64,000 nt of DNA from Thiomicrorhabdus sp. Its GTDB lineage: Bacteria > Pseudomonadota > Gammaproteobacteria > Thiomicrospirales > Thiomicrospiraceae. Below the pieces are notes generated by a model that did not search any database, had not been told where the DNA came from, and worked only from the letters and a program-made list of their open reading frames with translations. Both the position numbers and the translations under genes were made by a program. The stretch covers positions 124,001 to 188,000 of the forward strand of contig NZ_OY782564.1 of NCBI RefSeq assembly GCF_963677875.1, given 5' to 3'. Positions 26,233 through 34,364 of the stretch are shown in pieces; positions within the stretch are counted from its first letter, which is position 1; every line of letters starts with the position of its first letter.

Positions 26233-29200
26233 GCATTGGCTCCGGTGTTATATTCTTTTAGGTATTCTGCGACCACCAAATGATTTATGTATTTTGAGGT
26301 GTCGGCATTGAGTTTAATTTGCTGCTCTTTGTAAAAACGATTGAGCACAAGCGGCATCATCTGCCGCTCAAAATAACTCTCGTTATCGAGGATTTGGCTG
26401 TTATTCAGCACTTGTAGATCAGCATCTTCTTTTACACTGATCAAGGCCGCGGCTATTTTACGTTCTGAATCGCTAATGTCATTACGAGCTTGCTGTCTTT
26501 CTTGCAAACGCTTGTGAATTCGCGTGTATTTGGCATCACCTTGATACTTTTGGCGCAGTTGATTGTTTTGACGGTTTAGCTCTTTAATGCGGTCGTGAAT
26601 TTTATTCAGCGCGTCAATATTGGCTGTCATTTCATCTTGAGAAACTTCACTGAGGTTCTTTTTCTTAAACAGTCGCTCCAGCTCTTCTTTTAAAGTAACA
26701 AAGGCTGGGTCTTGCTGGTCAAAGTTGCTGGCAAGGGCTTCTCGGGTTTTACGCAGGGTGTTTTTCAGTTGATCTGCCAGCACCAGCTCTTCTTCGCCAA
26801 TTTTGACAAACTTAAAGATAACATCCTCTAAAGCGCGATTGAGCAAAGCGGTGGTGTCTTGGCCGTTTTCTAAATCCTGTTTGAGGTTTAGCAAATGTAA
26901 GTGATTTTCGGTTTCGCGGAATAGCTTATTGAGCTGGTCAAAATCCAAATCATCAAGAAAATCGTATTCGCCTTGCAGACGGATTAGGTTGTATAACTCT
27001 TTGGCGCTGCCAAGGACTTTTTTCAGTTGCAAAACGGTCTCACGGTCTTGAATCTGGCTAATCTGGTCAGCAAAAATCTCCGCATTATCAATATCAAAAC
27101 GGAAAAGCGCGTCTTTAATCTGTTCAATTTCCTCATGGATTTCTTCTTGAGATTTAAACAGGTGCGAGTAGTGCTCCATTTCATCACCAAGTTCCGCTTG
27201 GAGTTCGTCAAAATAGGCTTTATTAGTGGCATCGAACTCTTTGCGAATGTCGGCAAAGTCGACCACATAGCCATAGCGAAAGCTTTTGTAGGTGCGATTA
27301 ACACGAGTCAGTGCTTGCAATAGGTTGTGCTTGCGAATAATACGCCCGAGGTAAAGCTTTTTGAGACGCTTGGCATCAAAGCCTGTGAGCAGCATGTTGT
27401 AGACAAATAAAAAGTCGATTTTGCCAGCTTTAAAATCATCAACCCAATCTTTACGCTCTTGCTTAGTGCCGATGTCATGCAAGATCAGCGCGGCACTTTT
27501 AACCTTGTTTTTATCCTTCAGGTTAGCGATGTAACTCACGGGTGCGGGTTCTGCTGCCATGAGCGTTGGAGTAGTGAGTGTTTCCGGTTCGGTGGCTTGA
27601 GGATTTTCTGCTTGTTTGCTTTGAAACAGTTCAAACATCTGTTTGGCTTGCTCAGAGCTGTCGCAAATCACCATTCCACCAATGGTTGAATCATCGAGCG
27701 TACCTCGGCTACGTTCAAAGTCGGTGATGATGTAGTTCAACATCGGTTCAACAAAGTTTGGGTGCGCATAGGCTTTGCGCTTGTCGAGATCACCCACTTG
27801 CACTTCAGCTTCTTCCAAAGCTTTCTGTAACGCTATCTGATATTGGGTGGAAATCTCTTCGCGAATCAAGCGTAAGGTGTAGCCATCGGCAATGGAGGCG
27901 TTGTAATAGTATTTGTGAATGTAGTCGCCAAATAGCACGCGCGAGTTGTAATCATCGCCCAATAATGGTGTGCCAGTTAAACCAATCTTGATGGCATTGC
28001 TGTCAGACTGAATGAGGTTAGCCAAAAAACTGCCTTTGGGGTTGTAGCTGCGGTGGACTTCATCTAAAAAGTAAACGCGCTGAATCGCGACATCGTAATC
28101 TTTGGAAGACACGACATCTGGGTCGTCTTTGAATTTCTGGATATTGACCACGGTGATTTCAGGCTTACCAGAGTGATTATGAATTACCTGTGTGGCCTTA
28201 ATGTCTTTGGTAAAGGCATCACGAGAACTGATGGTATGAACTACCAAGCCCCGGGCAGTGAATTCTTGTTGTGCTTGTTGCAAAAGGTCTAAACGGTCAA
28301 CAATGAAATAAAACTTGGGAACAACTTTCTGTTTTTGAAAAAAGTCGGTTAAAAAACGCACGTTGTAGAAGGTCAACGCGGTTTTACCACTTCCCTGCGT
28401 GTGCCAAATAATGCCTTTTTTGACGCCTTCATTCAGTTTGTTTTCAATGGCTTTGGTCGCAAAGATTTGCGGGTAACGCATGATGTGTTTTTGCAGGCCT
28501 GTGTGCTCATTGACATACACCAGCGCATAGCGCAATAAGAACGCTAAACGCTCTCGATTCAACAAAGACGTGCAGATGCGATTAGTAGGGCGGTTTGGGT
28601 CTTTATTGGTTTGAAATTCCGGACTGTTGCGAATGACTTGGTAGTTGGTATCCTTGAGAACGAATAATTCGGTTTCTTCCGATAAAGGTTTGAGCAGCGC
28701 AGTTAAGTTTAATACTTCCTCTTCACGGAAGTAGTTAAACACTGGCTCTTGATACGAACTACTAGCGTAAAAAGCACCTTGTATTGGCTCTGGATCCGTA
28801 TCGTCGTATTCCATGTTGTTGGAAAAAATCATCAACTGAGTGATGTTGGCAAAACGCTTGAATTTAGGATTTTGGAAGCGGCGGTTAATTCTTTCGCGCT
28901 CGGCAATAATGCCATCTCTATTATTCGGTTTTTTCACCTCAATAAAGACCAGCGGCATGCCGTTTATGAGCAAAGTAATATCTGGGCGGAACTCTTCATC
29001 ACCATTAACACATGGCAATTCAGTAACAACATGAAAGCTATTGTTATTGAAGTTCTCGAAATCAATCAGCTTAATATTTGACCGGCCGGTTAATTTCTCA
29101 AAAAAGGCTTTTCCAAGATCTTCGTTATCCAGCAATAAAGCGGTTTCTTTTAATAAACGATCAGCATCTTCAGTGTTCAACTCAGGGTTGATTTTTATGA

Positions 29201-29351
29201 CGGCGGCTTTAAAAAGCTCTGGGAAGATATTGGTTTCAAGGTCCCAAGACTGCTCTTTCAAAGAAAGGTAGGTATATCCCAGTCTGGTCAGATGCAGAAT
29301 GGATGGGATTTTTACGCGAGTGTCTTCGTTATGCTTTTTTGCCGCCGCCAT
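26226..29351 (-). CDS. hsdR: Type I restriction enzyme endonuclease/translocase subunit HsdR
   Basis: This 1041-residue protein has an N-terminal PD-(D/E)xK nuclease (D124 in RPDITLLI and E138-V-K140 in FIEVKKP). A superfamily 2 motor follows, with Walker A GSGKT (320-324) and DEVH (430-433), then the LTGTPLLG motif and a helical C-terminal domain that contacts HsdM. Length and motifs resemble the EcoR124 (type IC) class. It is first in the operon. The intergenic space to the divergent gene at 29474 is only about 120 bases and must hold both promoters. Confidence 0.97.
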   Translation of the reverse strand: MAAAKKHNEDTRVKIPSILHLTRLGYTYLSLKEQSWDLETNIFPELFKAAVIKINPELNTEDADRLLKETALLLDNEDLGKAFFEKLTGRSNIKLIDFENFNNNSFHVVTELPCVNGDEEFRPDITLLINGMPLVFIEVKKPNNRDGIIAERERINRRFQNPKFKRFANITQLMIFSNNMEYDDTDPEPIQGAFYASSSYQEPVFNYFREEEVLNLTALLKPLSEETELFVLKDTNYQVIRNSPEFQTNKDPNRPTNRICTSLLNRERLAFLLRYALVYVNEHTGLQKHIMRYPQIFATKAIENKLNEGVKKGIIWHTQGSGKTALTFYNVRFLTDFFQKQKVVPKFYFIVDRLDLLQQAQQEFTARGLVVHTISSRDAFTKDIKATQVIHNHSGKPEITVVNIQKFKDDPDVVSSKDYDVAIQRVYFLDEVHRSYNPKGSFLANLIQSDSNAIKIGLTGTPLLGDDYNSRVLFGDYIHKYYYNASIADGYTLRLIREEISTQYQIALQKALEEAEVQVGDLDKRKAYAHPNFVEPMLNYIITDFERSRGTLDDSTIGGMVICDSSEQAKQMFELFQSKQAENPQATEPETLTTPTLMAAEPAPVSYIANLKDKNKVKSAALILHDIGTKQERKDWVDDFKAGKIDFLFVYNMLLTGFDAKRLKKLYLGRIIRKHNLLQALTRVNRTYKSFRYGYVVDFADIRKEFDATNKAYFDELQAELGDEMEHYSHLFKSQEEIHEEIEQIKDALFRFDIDNAEIFADQISQIQDRETVLQLKKVLGSAKELYNLIRLQGEYDFLDDLDFDQLNKLFRETENHLHLLNLKQDLENGQDTTALLNRALEDVIFKFVKIGEEELVLADQLKNTLRKTREALASNFDQQDPAFVTLKEELERLFKKKNLSEVSQDEMTANIDALNKIHDRIKELNRQNNQLRQKYQGDAKYTRIHKRLQERQQARNDISDSERKIAAALISVKEDADLQVLNNSQILDNESYFERQMMPLVLNRFYKEQQIKLNADTSKYINHLVVAEYLKEYNTGANAW

Positions 29352-29473
29352 TTACCGTCACTTTATAGCTTGATGAAAACTTTCATTTCCAAGATGGATT
29401 TTTAAAACCTACCCGGATTATAGCTACTTTGTACCTGCTTGTGTTTGTTGGCTTACGGACGTTTACTGATAAG

Positions 29474-30496
29474 ATGGAAATTTATTATTTAGAGAGTAGT
29501 ACGGTGTATTCGTTTTTCTTTGATCCAAATATCCTTTTTAAGGAAGTAATGGGAACTGCGAGCCTGACTGGTGCGGCTGACGAATTACCTGTTGATAAAA
29601 AGACGTTTAGAAAAATATCTAAAGGGCAAAAAGTTTCTACTGGGACTCAAAATAAATTGAGAGGCTTTGCCCAAACGAACTTTGGGGTAGATTTAGGTGA
29701 TTCCGATAGTATATGGCTCGAAGGCGAGAGGAATATCCTTCCTCATGCACAATGGAAAGGTTTTTTGTCTGGTGTGAGGCATATCAGTGATGGTCGAGAG
29801 AAGAGTTTCTTCTTTGATCAAATTGAACGGTTGCTTGATGAAGATATTAAGATTTTTCAGCACTGTATGGAAAACAAGGATTCGCCTGAAAGCCATCAGT
29901 TTTTCTGGAGTTCAGATCTTGCAAGGCAATTACTTACTCCTTACGGTTTGAAAGAGATTCCTGCCGAAGAACATCATCAAACTTTACGGGAGTTAGGAGC
30001 TTGGTCTCTAATTTTTTATTTTATCGGCTCATGTGAAATAACGTTAAAGCAGAAGCATGATGTCGAGATTGCTAATAAATCCTTAGTTGAAGATTTCTTG
30101 CCTAGTATTGTTGATGGAAACATTGTATGGCCGATTAAAAAGCTAACGGATTTTTGGACCGAAACATTTGCTGTGTCAGTAAATAAGTTAGCCGAATTTA
30201 TGCCTGCGAAAGACGATTTAGATAGCGAGTCTAAGGAAAGGAAGTTGGATTATTGGAGGAGTGGTAAAAATGAGCCAGATATTGACTCAGAAGAATCACT
30301 GTTTGACTGGTTAGAAAGCTTTTGTCCTGATGATAAGTCAATAAGACAAGAGTTTGTTCGATTTCAGACGGTGATACTGCTACAGCGATTTTTTAATTTC
30401 CTGCTCAAGAATAAGGTTGAGCAGGAAATGTCAGTAAAGGCGTTTTCTATTTATAAAATTCACTATCAAGAAAATTTCAATCGCTTTTCAGCTTGA
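29474..30496 (+). CDS. Unrecognised protein divergent from hsdR
   Basis: About 340 residues from the ATG at 29474 (MEIYYLESSTVYSFFFD); an in-frame TTG at 29429 is less likely. I do not recognise the family. An early segment (DELPVDKKTFRKISKGQKVSTGTQNKLRGFA, about residues 37-67) looks like a helix-turn-helix or small DNA-binding region with basic residues. The rest is helical and rich in aromatic residues. No membrane segment or catalytic motif is seen. Its divergent position beside the hsdR start makes it a candidate controller of the restriction operon or an added effector. It converges on the 40-residue gene that ends six bases away. Confidence 0.75.
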   Translation: MEIYYLESSTVYSFFFDPNILFKEVMGTASLTGAADELPVDKKTFRKISKGQKVSTGTQNKLRGFAQTNFGVDLGDSDSIWLEGERNILPHAQWKGFLSGVRHISDGREKSFFFDQIERLLDEDIKIFQHCMENKDSPESHQFFWSSDLARQLLTPYGLKEIPAEEHHQTLRELGAWSLIFYFIGSCEITLKQKHDVEIANKSLVEDFLPSIVDGNIVWPIKKLTDFWTETFAVSVNKLAEFMPAKDDLDSESKERKLDYWRSGKNEPDIDSEESLFDWLESFCPDDKSIRQEFVRFQTVILLQRFFNFLLKNKVEQEMSVKAFSIYKIHYQENFNRFSA

Positions 30497-30501
30497 GGAC
30501 A

Positions 30502-30624
30502 TTATTTCCCTCGTGATGGCGCATTACCTCGACCGCCGCCAGATGAATTACCAGTTGTGCTAGGCCAGTTACCGCCATTGCCTGAATGAGATGATGGACG
30601 ACCTGATTGATTTGCTTTAGACAT
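30502..30624 (-). CDS. 40-residue Gly/Ser/Asn-rich small protein
   Basis: A short frame with a near-perfect ribosome site (AGGAGA, seven bases before the ATG) encodes MSKANQSGRPSSHSGNGGNW followed by PSTTGNSSGGGRGNAPSRGK. It is basic, has a single tryptophan, and is almost entirely small and polar residues, so it is probably unstructured or nucleic-acid binding. Strong translation signals and biased composition make it a real gene despite its length. I am not able to name a family. It lies between the divergent regulator-like gene and the GTTAC repeat region. Confidence 0.65.
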   Translation of the reverse strand: MSKANQSGRPSSHSGNGGNWPSTTGNSSGGGRGNAPSRGK

Positions 30625-30729
30625 GAGATTTCTCCTAGATAATTTGTTTAATGAAGCTGTTGATCGGCTTCGTGATCATTATCTGGTTAGCCATAATCTG
30701 CGCATAGTGAAGAGCTGAGGGAAAATAAA

Positions 30730-30856
30730 CGTTACACCGTTACAATCCTCTGTTTATAAGGGCGACAGTGTTGGATAAAGCGTTACATGTTAAAGATTGG
30801 TAACGTTTAATAAATCGCTCAATCCCTTATGTTTAAAGCCTTGTAACGGTGTAACG
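30730..30856. repeat. Perfect 16-bp inverted repeat with further GTTAC boxes
   Basis: CGTTACACCGTTACAA (30730-30745) recurs as its exact reverse complement at 30841-30856. Between them lie two more related boxes, GCGTTACATG near 30780 and GGTAACGTTT near 30801. Each long arm itself contains two GTTACA/GTTACc half-sites 9 bp apart. The cluster lies immediately downstream of the DUF3631 ATPase gene. It could be a replication origin of the excised element or an operator. Confidence 0.6.
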
Positions 30857-30865
30857 CTTTGAAAG

Positions 30866-32161
30866 TTACTTTTGAGGTAGATAACGCTTAAATGCATCGT
30901 CGAATTGCTTTGTTTTATACCCTTTGCATGGCTGGTTGTAATACCGAATCGTGTTGGATTGAATTCCAAAAGGTTTAAGCATTCTAGAAAGGTTATTTGT
31001 TGTTATTGGCTTTCCTTTATTCCATTCTTGCCAAGGCCGTTCTTCTAATTCAAGAAGAGTAGCGATAAGAATCTTGGATGGTATTTTGTCTGATTTATGG
31101 TTGGTTAGAATGCCTCGGATATCCTCCAATAGTATTATCTGAGGAGTAGGGTCTTCTTGCCGGTTATTTAATAACTGATAAGAGGTAACTACTTTTGTTT
31201 GCCAGTTTTCACTTGCTAGGCTTGCCAGAGTGAAAAGTGGTATCCAATTATCGACTGCCCGATCATTACCTTGGTGCGGCGGCTCTATTTGTTGAGAGTA
31301 AACTGAATTGGCATTATCTTTTGCCCATCGAATTAGCTTTCTTCGCTGCTGTGTCATTTGCTTTGAAAGGTCTGGTGGGATGCGCTGAGTCTGTTCATGA
31401 TTCATTTTTCGTCTGAGTTCAATGCAAATTCCCCGATCCATGATGGTGCCTTGTAATGGTTTGATTGATGCAAGCACCATTGGCGACCAGGTGCTGTATT
31501 TTGTCGGGGTATGGTTGTCGCCTTCAGATCTAATTACAAATGCACGATTTTTTGCATGACCACTATTGATGATTCCTACCATTTCATCATTCCGGTTAGC
31601 GATAAAGGTGTCTGCTTCATCAATGATTAGTGTTGGTTGATAGGCCTGAATAGTTCGATATATAGCGGCTTTAGAAATACTAGATGCGAATAGGGCTTTG
31701 GAGGAAAACGCTTCTACAAGATCCAAAACGGTTGATTTTCCACAGCGTTTTTCAGGACTGTGGACAATCAGTTTAGGAAAAATACGAAATGAATTAATAA
31801 CGTAAGTGCTGGCAATCCATAGGCTAATAGCCGTTGAGCCTCCCAAGGGAATAATGGCGTGTTTTTTAATAGTATCCTCAATCTGATTGAGTATTTGATT
31901 GAGTTTTACAGGTTCACCCCATGGCTCTAAAGATTCGATAACTTCTGGCTTGCTGTTCTGAGCTTTCTCATGTTTTACGAGTCTATCGAGAGTGGCTACC
32001 CTCATGCAGAGTATTTCAGCTTCTTGTTCGCGGCAGCGTTCATACTCGATTTCTGACAAGGCTGCTAATCGATGCAACGTTTCATCTTCAGTTTCTCTAG
32101 ATGGCGCTACGGAGTTTTGAAACTTTCCTTTGGCGTCAATGAAGCTAGGTGAATTGGTCAT
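30866..32161 (-). CDS. DUF3631-domain ATPase
   Basis: About 431 residues from the ATG at 32161, which has a GAGTGAG ribosome site. It has a P-loop (SPEKRCGKS, about residues 135-143) and a Walker B DEAD box in TLIIDEADTF (181-184), followed by the arginine-containing segment MDRGICIELRRK typical of DUF3631. Proteins of this family occur beside integrases and AlpA-like regulators in islands and satellites. They are thought to be primase-helicase-like replication or maintenance factors. No primase domain is attached here. The following GTTAC repeats may be its target. Confidence 0.85.
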   Translation of the reverse strand: MTNSPSFIDAKGKFQNSVAPSRETEDETLHRLAALSEIEYERCREQEAEILCMRVATLDRLVKHEKAQNSKPEVIESLEPWGEPVKLNQILNQIEDTIKKHAIIPLGGSTAISLWIASTYVINSFRIFPKLIVHSPEKRCGKSTVLDLVEAFSSKALFASSISKAAIYRTIQAYQPTLIIDEADTFIANRNDEMVGIINSGHAKNRAFVIRSEGDNHTPTKYSTWSPMVLASIKPLQGTIMDRGICIELRRKMNHEQTQRIPPDLSKQMTQQRRKLIRWAKDNANSVYSQQIEPPHQGNDRAVDNWIPLFTLASLASENWQTKVVTSYQLLNNRQEDPTPQIILLEDIRGILTNHKSDKIPSKILIATLLELEERPWQEWNKGKPITTNNLSRMLKPFGIQSNTIRYYNQPCKGYKTKQFDDAFKRYLPQK

Positions 32162-32184
32162 GGTAAATCTCACTCTTGTAAAAA

Positions 32185-32424
32185 TTAAGCTTGCTGCTCG
32201 AATTTCATCTGAGTGGTGTTTTCAAAAACCGGTAAGTTTTCACGCCAAGCTTCTAAGTCGGCTTCTAGATAGATAACTTTTCGCCCAATCTTACGAAATT
32301 TGGGAGCCTTTCTTCCTCCGAGAAGGCCTGTTGTTCTGCTGTTACGAATCGAGCATTCTGAAATGCCAAGATATTCTGCGGCCAACTTGCTGTTCAACGA
32401 TTTGTTTTCTAATTTTTCACTCAT
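32185..32424 (-). CDS. AlpA/MerR-like helix-turn-helix regulator (excisionase-like)
   Basis: About 79 residues from the ATG at 32424 (MSEKLENKS), preceded by an AGGA ribosome site. It carries a winged helix-turn-helix of the DNA-binding type found in AlpA and excisionases (LAAEYLGISECSIRNSRTTGLLGGRKAPKFRKIGRKVIYLEADLEAW). It sits between the integrase and the DUF3631 gene, where AlpA regulators usually act on int expression or excision. Five TTGGCAAT boxes just upstream are its likely targets. Confidence 0.85.
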   Translation of the reverse strand: MSEKLENKSLNSKLAAEYLGISECSIRNSRTTGLLGGRKAPKFRKIGRKVIYLEADLEAWRENLPVFENTTQMKFEQQA

Positions 32425-32745
32425 GTTTATATTCCTATTGTCTATGTAAATACCTGTAAGGGTGCTACTTGTGATGAGTGAAAACTTTACCGCTTTTGTA
32501 AAATTTGTCATTATTGGCAATTTGGCAATAAGTATGTTGCCAATAACTAAAATGTTGCTGAAAGCCTGTGTAAATGGGGTTTTGATATTGCCAAAAATAA
32601 ATTTTTCGACATTAGAATTGCCAATATTAGTAGAGCTAGAATTTGATGGTTTTCACATTGATTATTAGGGAAATACAAACTGATTGTTGGGCTTGAGAGT
32701 TACCTGTCGCTCCATAATCAGCCTGTTAAGAGTGAGAAAGCTCGC
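32425..32745. other. Control region between integrase and AlpA-like genes
   Basis: A 321-base stretch without a convincing gene. Its notable content is the TTGGCAAT box cluster. A short plus-strand open frame (32462-32668) has no ribosome site and only reads through the boxes. Confidence 0.55.
32513..32626. repeat. Five TTGGCAAT boxes upstream of the AlpA-like gene
   Basis: The core TTGGCAA occurs at 32514-32520 and 32522-32528 on the plus strand. Its complement TTGCCAA occurs at 32537-32543, 32588-32594 and 32618-32624. Five copies within 115 bases, in both orientations, are far beyond chance. The first three are packed as an inverted cluster. Confidence 0.7.
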
Positions 32746-34014
32746 TTAAGCAAACATTTTTGCAAAGCTTTCAGAGACTGCTTTTTCTAAAGTGTCTGGT
32801 TGAAGGTGGCCGTAGTGGTCAATAATCATTCTGATATCACTGTGCCCCATTAACTTTGCAACGGTTAAAAGATCACTGCCATTCATGACAAGCCATGAAG
32901 CAAAGTTGTGACGAAGTGTATAAAGATCAAGAGAGTCGGGTAATTCAGAGAATTCTTTGATTTTCTTCCAAGGTTTTTTGAGTGCGGTATCACCAAGTCT
33001 CTCGCCTTCGGGATTGGAAAAAACGTAACCCGATTTAGGGTTTGCATTTTGAACACGCCAAATTTGTAAAATGGTTGCCAATTCATCGGCGATTGGAAAG
33101 GTTTTGGCTTCTGGTTTTTTATGAGCTGTTTTTTCAATGGTTTTGTGAATGGTGGCTGAATCTTCGTAAAAATGAATATGTTCCCAACGAAGACCATAAA
33201 CATCACCATTTCTGAATCCTGTATAAAACATGGTCAAAACAAACGGCTTTACATAATCAACAAACTCTAGGTTATCCAAGTTGGGCAGATAGGCTCTGCC
33301 ATGCGCTCGACTATTTCGGCGACCTTCACGTTTTTGCTCTTGATATTTATCTAAGCCAGCAAACAACTGATGAATTTGTTCTTTGGTCAAATAACTGCGC
33401 TTTGATTTGCGCTCTAAATGAACCTCTTCTGATTCATGAATTTTGTCTAAAGTGACTTTTGCCAGTGGATTGTCTGTAAGCACACCTCTTTTGACCGCAT
33501 CATTGAGTAATGTTTTTAATGCTCCGTAGGCACGCTTTTGAGTAGCGAATGCTTTACCATTATCAATCATTTGGGCTTGCCAGGCGGTAATATCCCTCGC
33601 ATTCAATTCAGTCATAGCTTTTTTGAAAAGGTGGCTGAAATGTCGGTCGAAGATTTGTCTGGTTTCTCGACCACTTTTTTTCGTATCTAAGATTTTGGTG
33701 TAAATTTCATCTAAATAACCTTTGAGGGTGTTAGCAGCCTTAGCTTTTTCCTCATCGCGCTGCCTTAGTGGGTCGTTACCACGAATAATTTCAGCATAAA
33801 GCTCTCTTCCACGCTTCCTTGCTTCTTCAAGAGTCATCGATGGGTATCGGCCTAGTACAATATTACGCTGTTTGCCGATAGAGTCTCGGTATAGAAGCCT
33901 CCAAGAGATTGAATTTGAATTCTTTTTTAGATGTAGTCCTTGGACAGAATCATCACCTAAACGATTGTGCGGATAATTGTTGTTAATCCATTTTGTGATA
34001 TCTGACTTTTTCAT
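32746..34014 (-). CDS. int: P4-type tyrosine integrase
   Basis: This 422-residue recombinase has the P4 integrase plan. An N-terminal DUF4102 arm-binding domain (about residues 1-90; LHLKKNSNSISWRLLYR and LGRYPSMTLEEARKR) is followed by a SAM-like core-binding domain (about 95-195) and the catalytic domain. Active-site residues are R268 in TGFRNGD, R368 in YTLRHNF, H391 in LMGHSD and the nucleophile Y401. The usual first box II histidine is tyrosine here. It should recombine the 54-bp tRNA-Val repeat. It lies at the end far from the complete tRNA gene. Confidence 0.96.
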   Translation of the reverse strand: MKKSDITKWINNNYPHNRLGDDSVQGLHLKKNSNSISWRLLYRDSIGKQRNIVLGRYPSMTLEEARKRGRELYAEIIRGNDPLRQRDEEKAKAANTLKGYLDEIYTKILDTKKSGRETRQIFDRHFSHLFKKAMTELNARDITAWQAQMIDNGKAFATQKRAYGALKTLLNDAVKRGVLTDNPLAKVTLDKIHESEEVHLERKSKRSYLTKEQIHQLFAGLDKYQEQKREGRRNSRAHGRAYLPNLDNLEFVDYVKPFVLTMFYTGFRNGDVYGLRWEHIHFYEDSATIHKTIEKTAHKKPEAKTFPIADELATILQIWRVQNANPKSGYVFSNPEGERLGDTALKKPWKKIKEFSELPDSLDLYTLRHNFASWLVMNGSDLLTVAKLMGHSDIRMIIDHYGHLQPDTLEKAVSESFAKMFA

Positions 34015-34055
34015 TGTTTTTGACCTGTTGGCGTGTTCTTTTTAGTATAAAAGAA

Positions 34056-34075
34056 AAAGTCAACAAATAGTCAAC
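34056..34075 (+). repeat. Right copy of the 20-bp arm-site repeat
   Basis: Identical and codirectional to 13714-13733, with two AGTCAAC heptamers. It lies 42 bases upstream of the integrase start, so bound integrase could also control its own promoter. Confidence 0.65.
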
Positions 34076-34203
34076 AGGTGAAAAGTGTTTTCAAGTGCTT
34101 TTAAGTGCAATGGTAGATGACTAGATTGATTTTAAGTTATTGAAATCTAATATCTATTTTGTATGTGCTTGTCTCTGGATGTCACTGGGTGCATGTCGTG
34201 TTT

Positions 34204-34257
34204 CCACCTTGACATGGTGGGGGTCGGTGGTTCGAGTCCACTCGGTCGTACCAATTT
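34204..34257 (+). repeat. Right attachment repeat (attR), 3' tRNA-Val fragment
   Basis: A perfect copy of 13600-13653 covering the anticodon arm, T arm, acceptor 3' strand and CCA of tRNA-Val. It lacks the 5' half and is therefore not a tRNA gene. It marks the original 3' end of the tRNA before insertion. Confidence 0.93.
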
Positions 34258-34364
34258 CCGTTCTTCAAGTCTAAGAACAGCAAATTCCTGATACCTTTAG
34301 CTTGAGCAAGCGCACAGATTCAATTAAAGTAAATGCCTGACCACTTCGAATCTGGTTTTCTCTC

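Larger units (their letters stand above)
13600..34257. mobile_element. 20.7-kb genomic island integrated in tRNA-Val
   Basis: The element is bounded by a perfect 54-bp direct repeat (13600-13653 and 34204-34257) that contains the 3' half of tRNA-Val. A P4-type tyrosine integrase lies just inside the right end with an AlpA-like regulator and a DUF3631 ATPase. Base composition is visibly more A+T-rich than the flanks. Cargo includes a type I restriction-modification operon fused to a Kiwa-like pair, a toxin-antitoxin pair, an orphan resolvase and several unrecognised genes. No conjugation or capsid genes are seen, so if it moves it probably relies on helpers or transformation. Confidence 0.93.
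34015..34364. other. Right island end and junction
   Basis: A 350-base stretch without a gene. It contains the integrase promoter region, the right arm repeat (34056-34075), attR (34204-34257) and about 100 backbone bases with a small hairpin GTTCTT/AAGAAC. Confidence 0.6.

Noticed and set aside
32462..32668. Plus-strand open frame of 68 codons upstream of the AlpA-like gene
   Set aside because: It reads through the TTGGCAAT boxes and has no ribosome site or recognisable sequence.
34204..34257. Possible second tRNA-Val gene
   Set aside because: Only the 3' half is present and no D arm or 5' acceptor strand precedes it, so it is the attachment-site copy.
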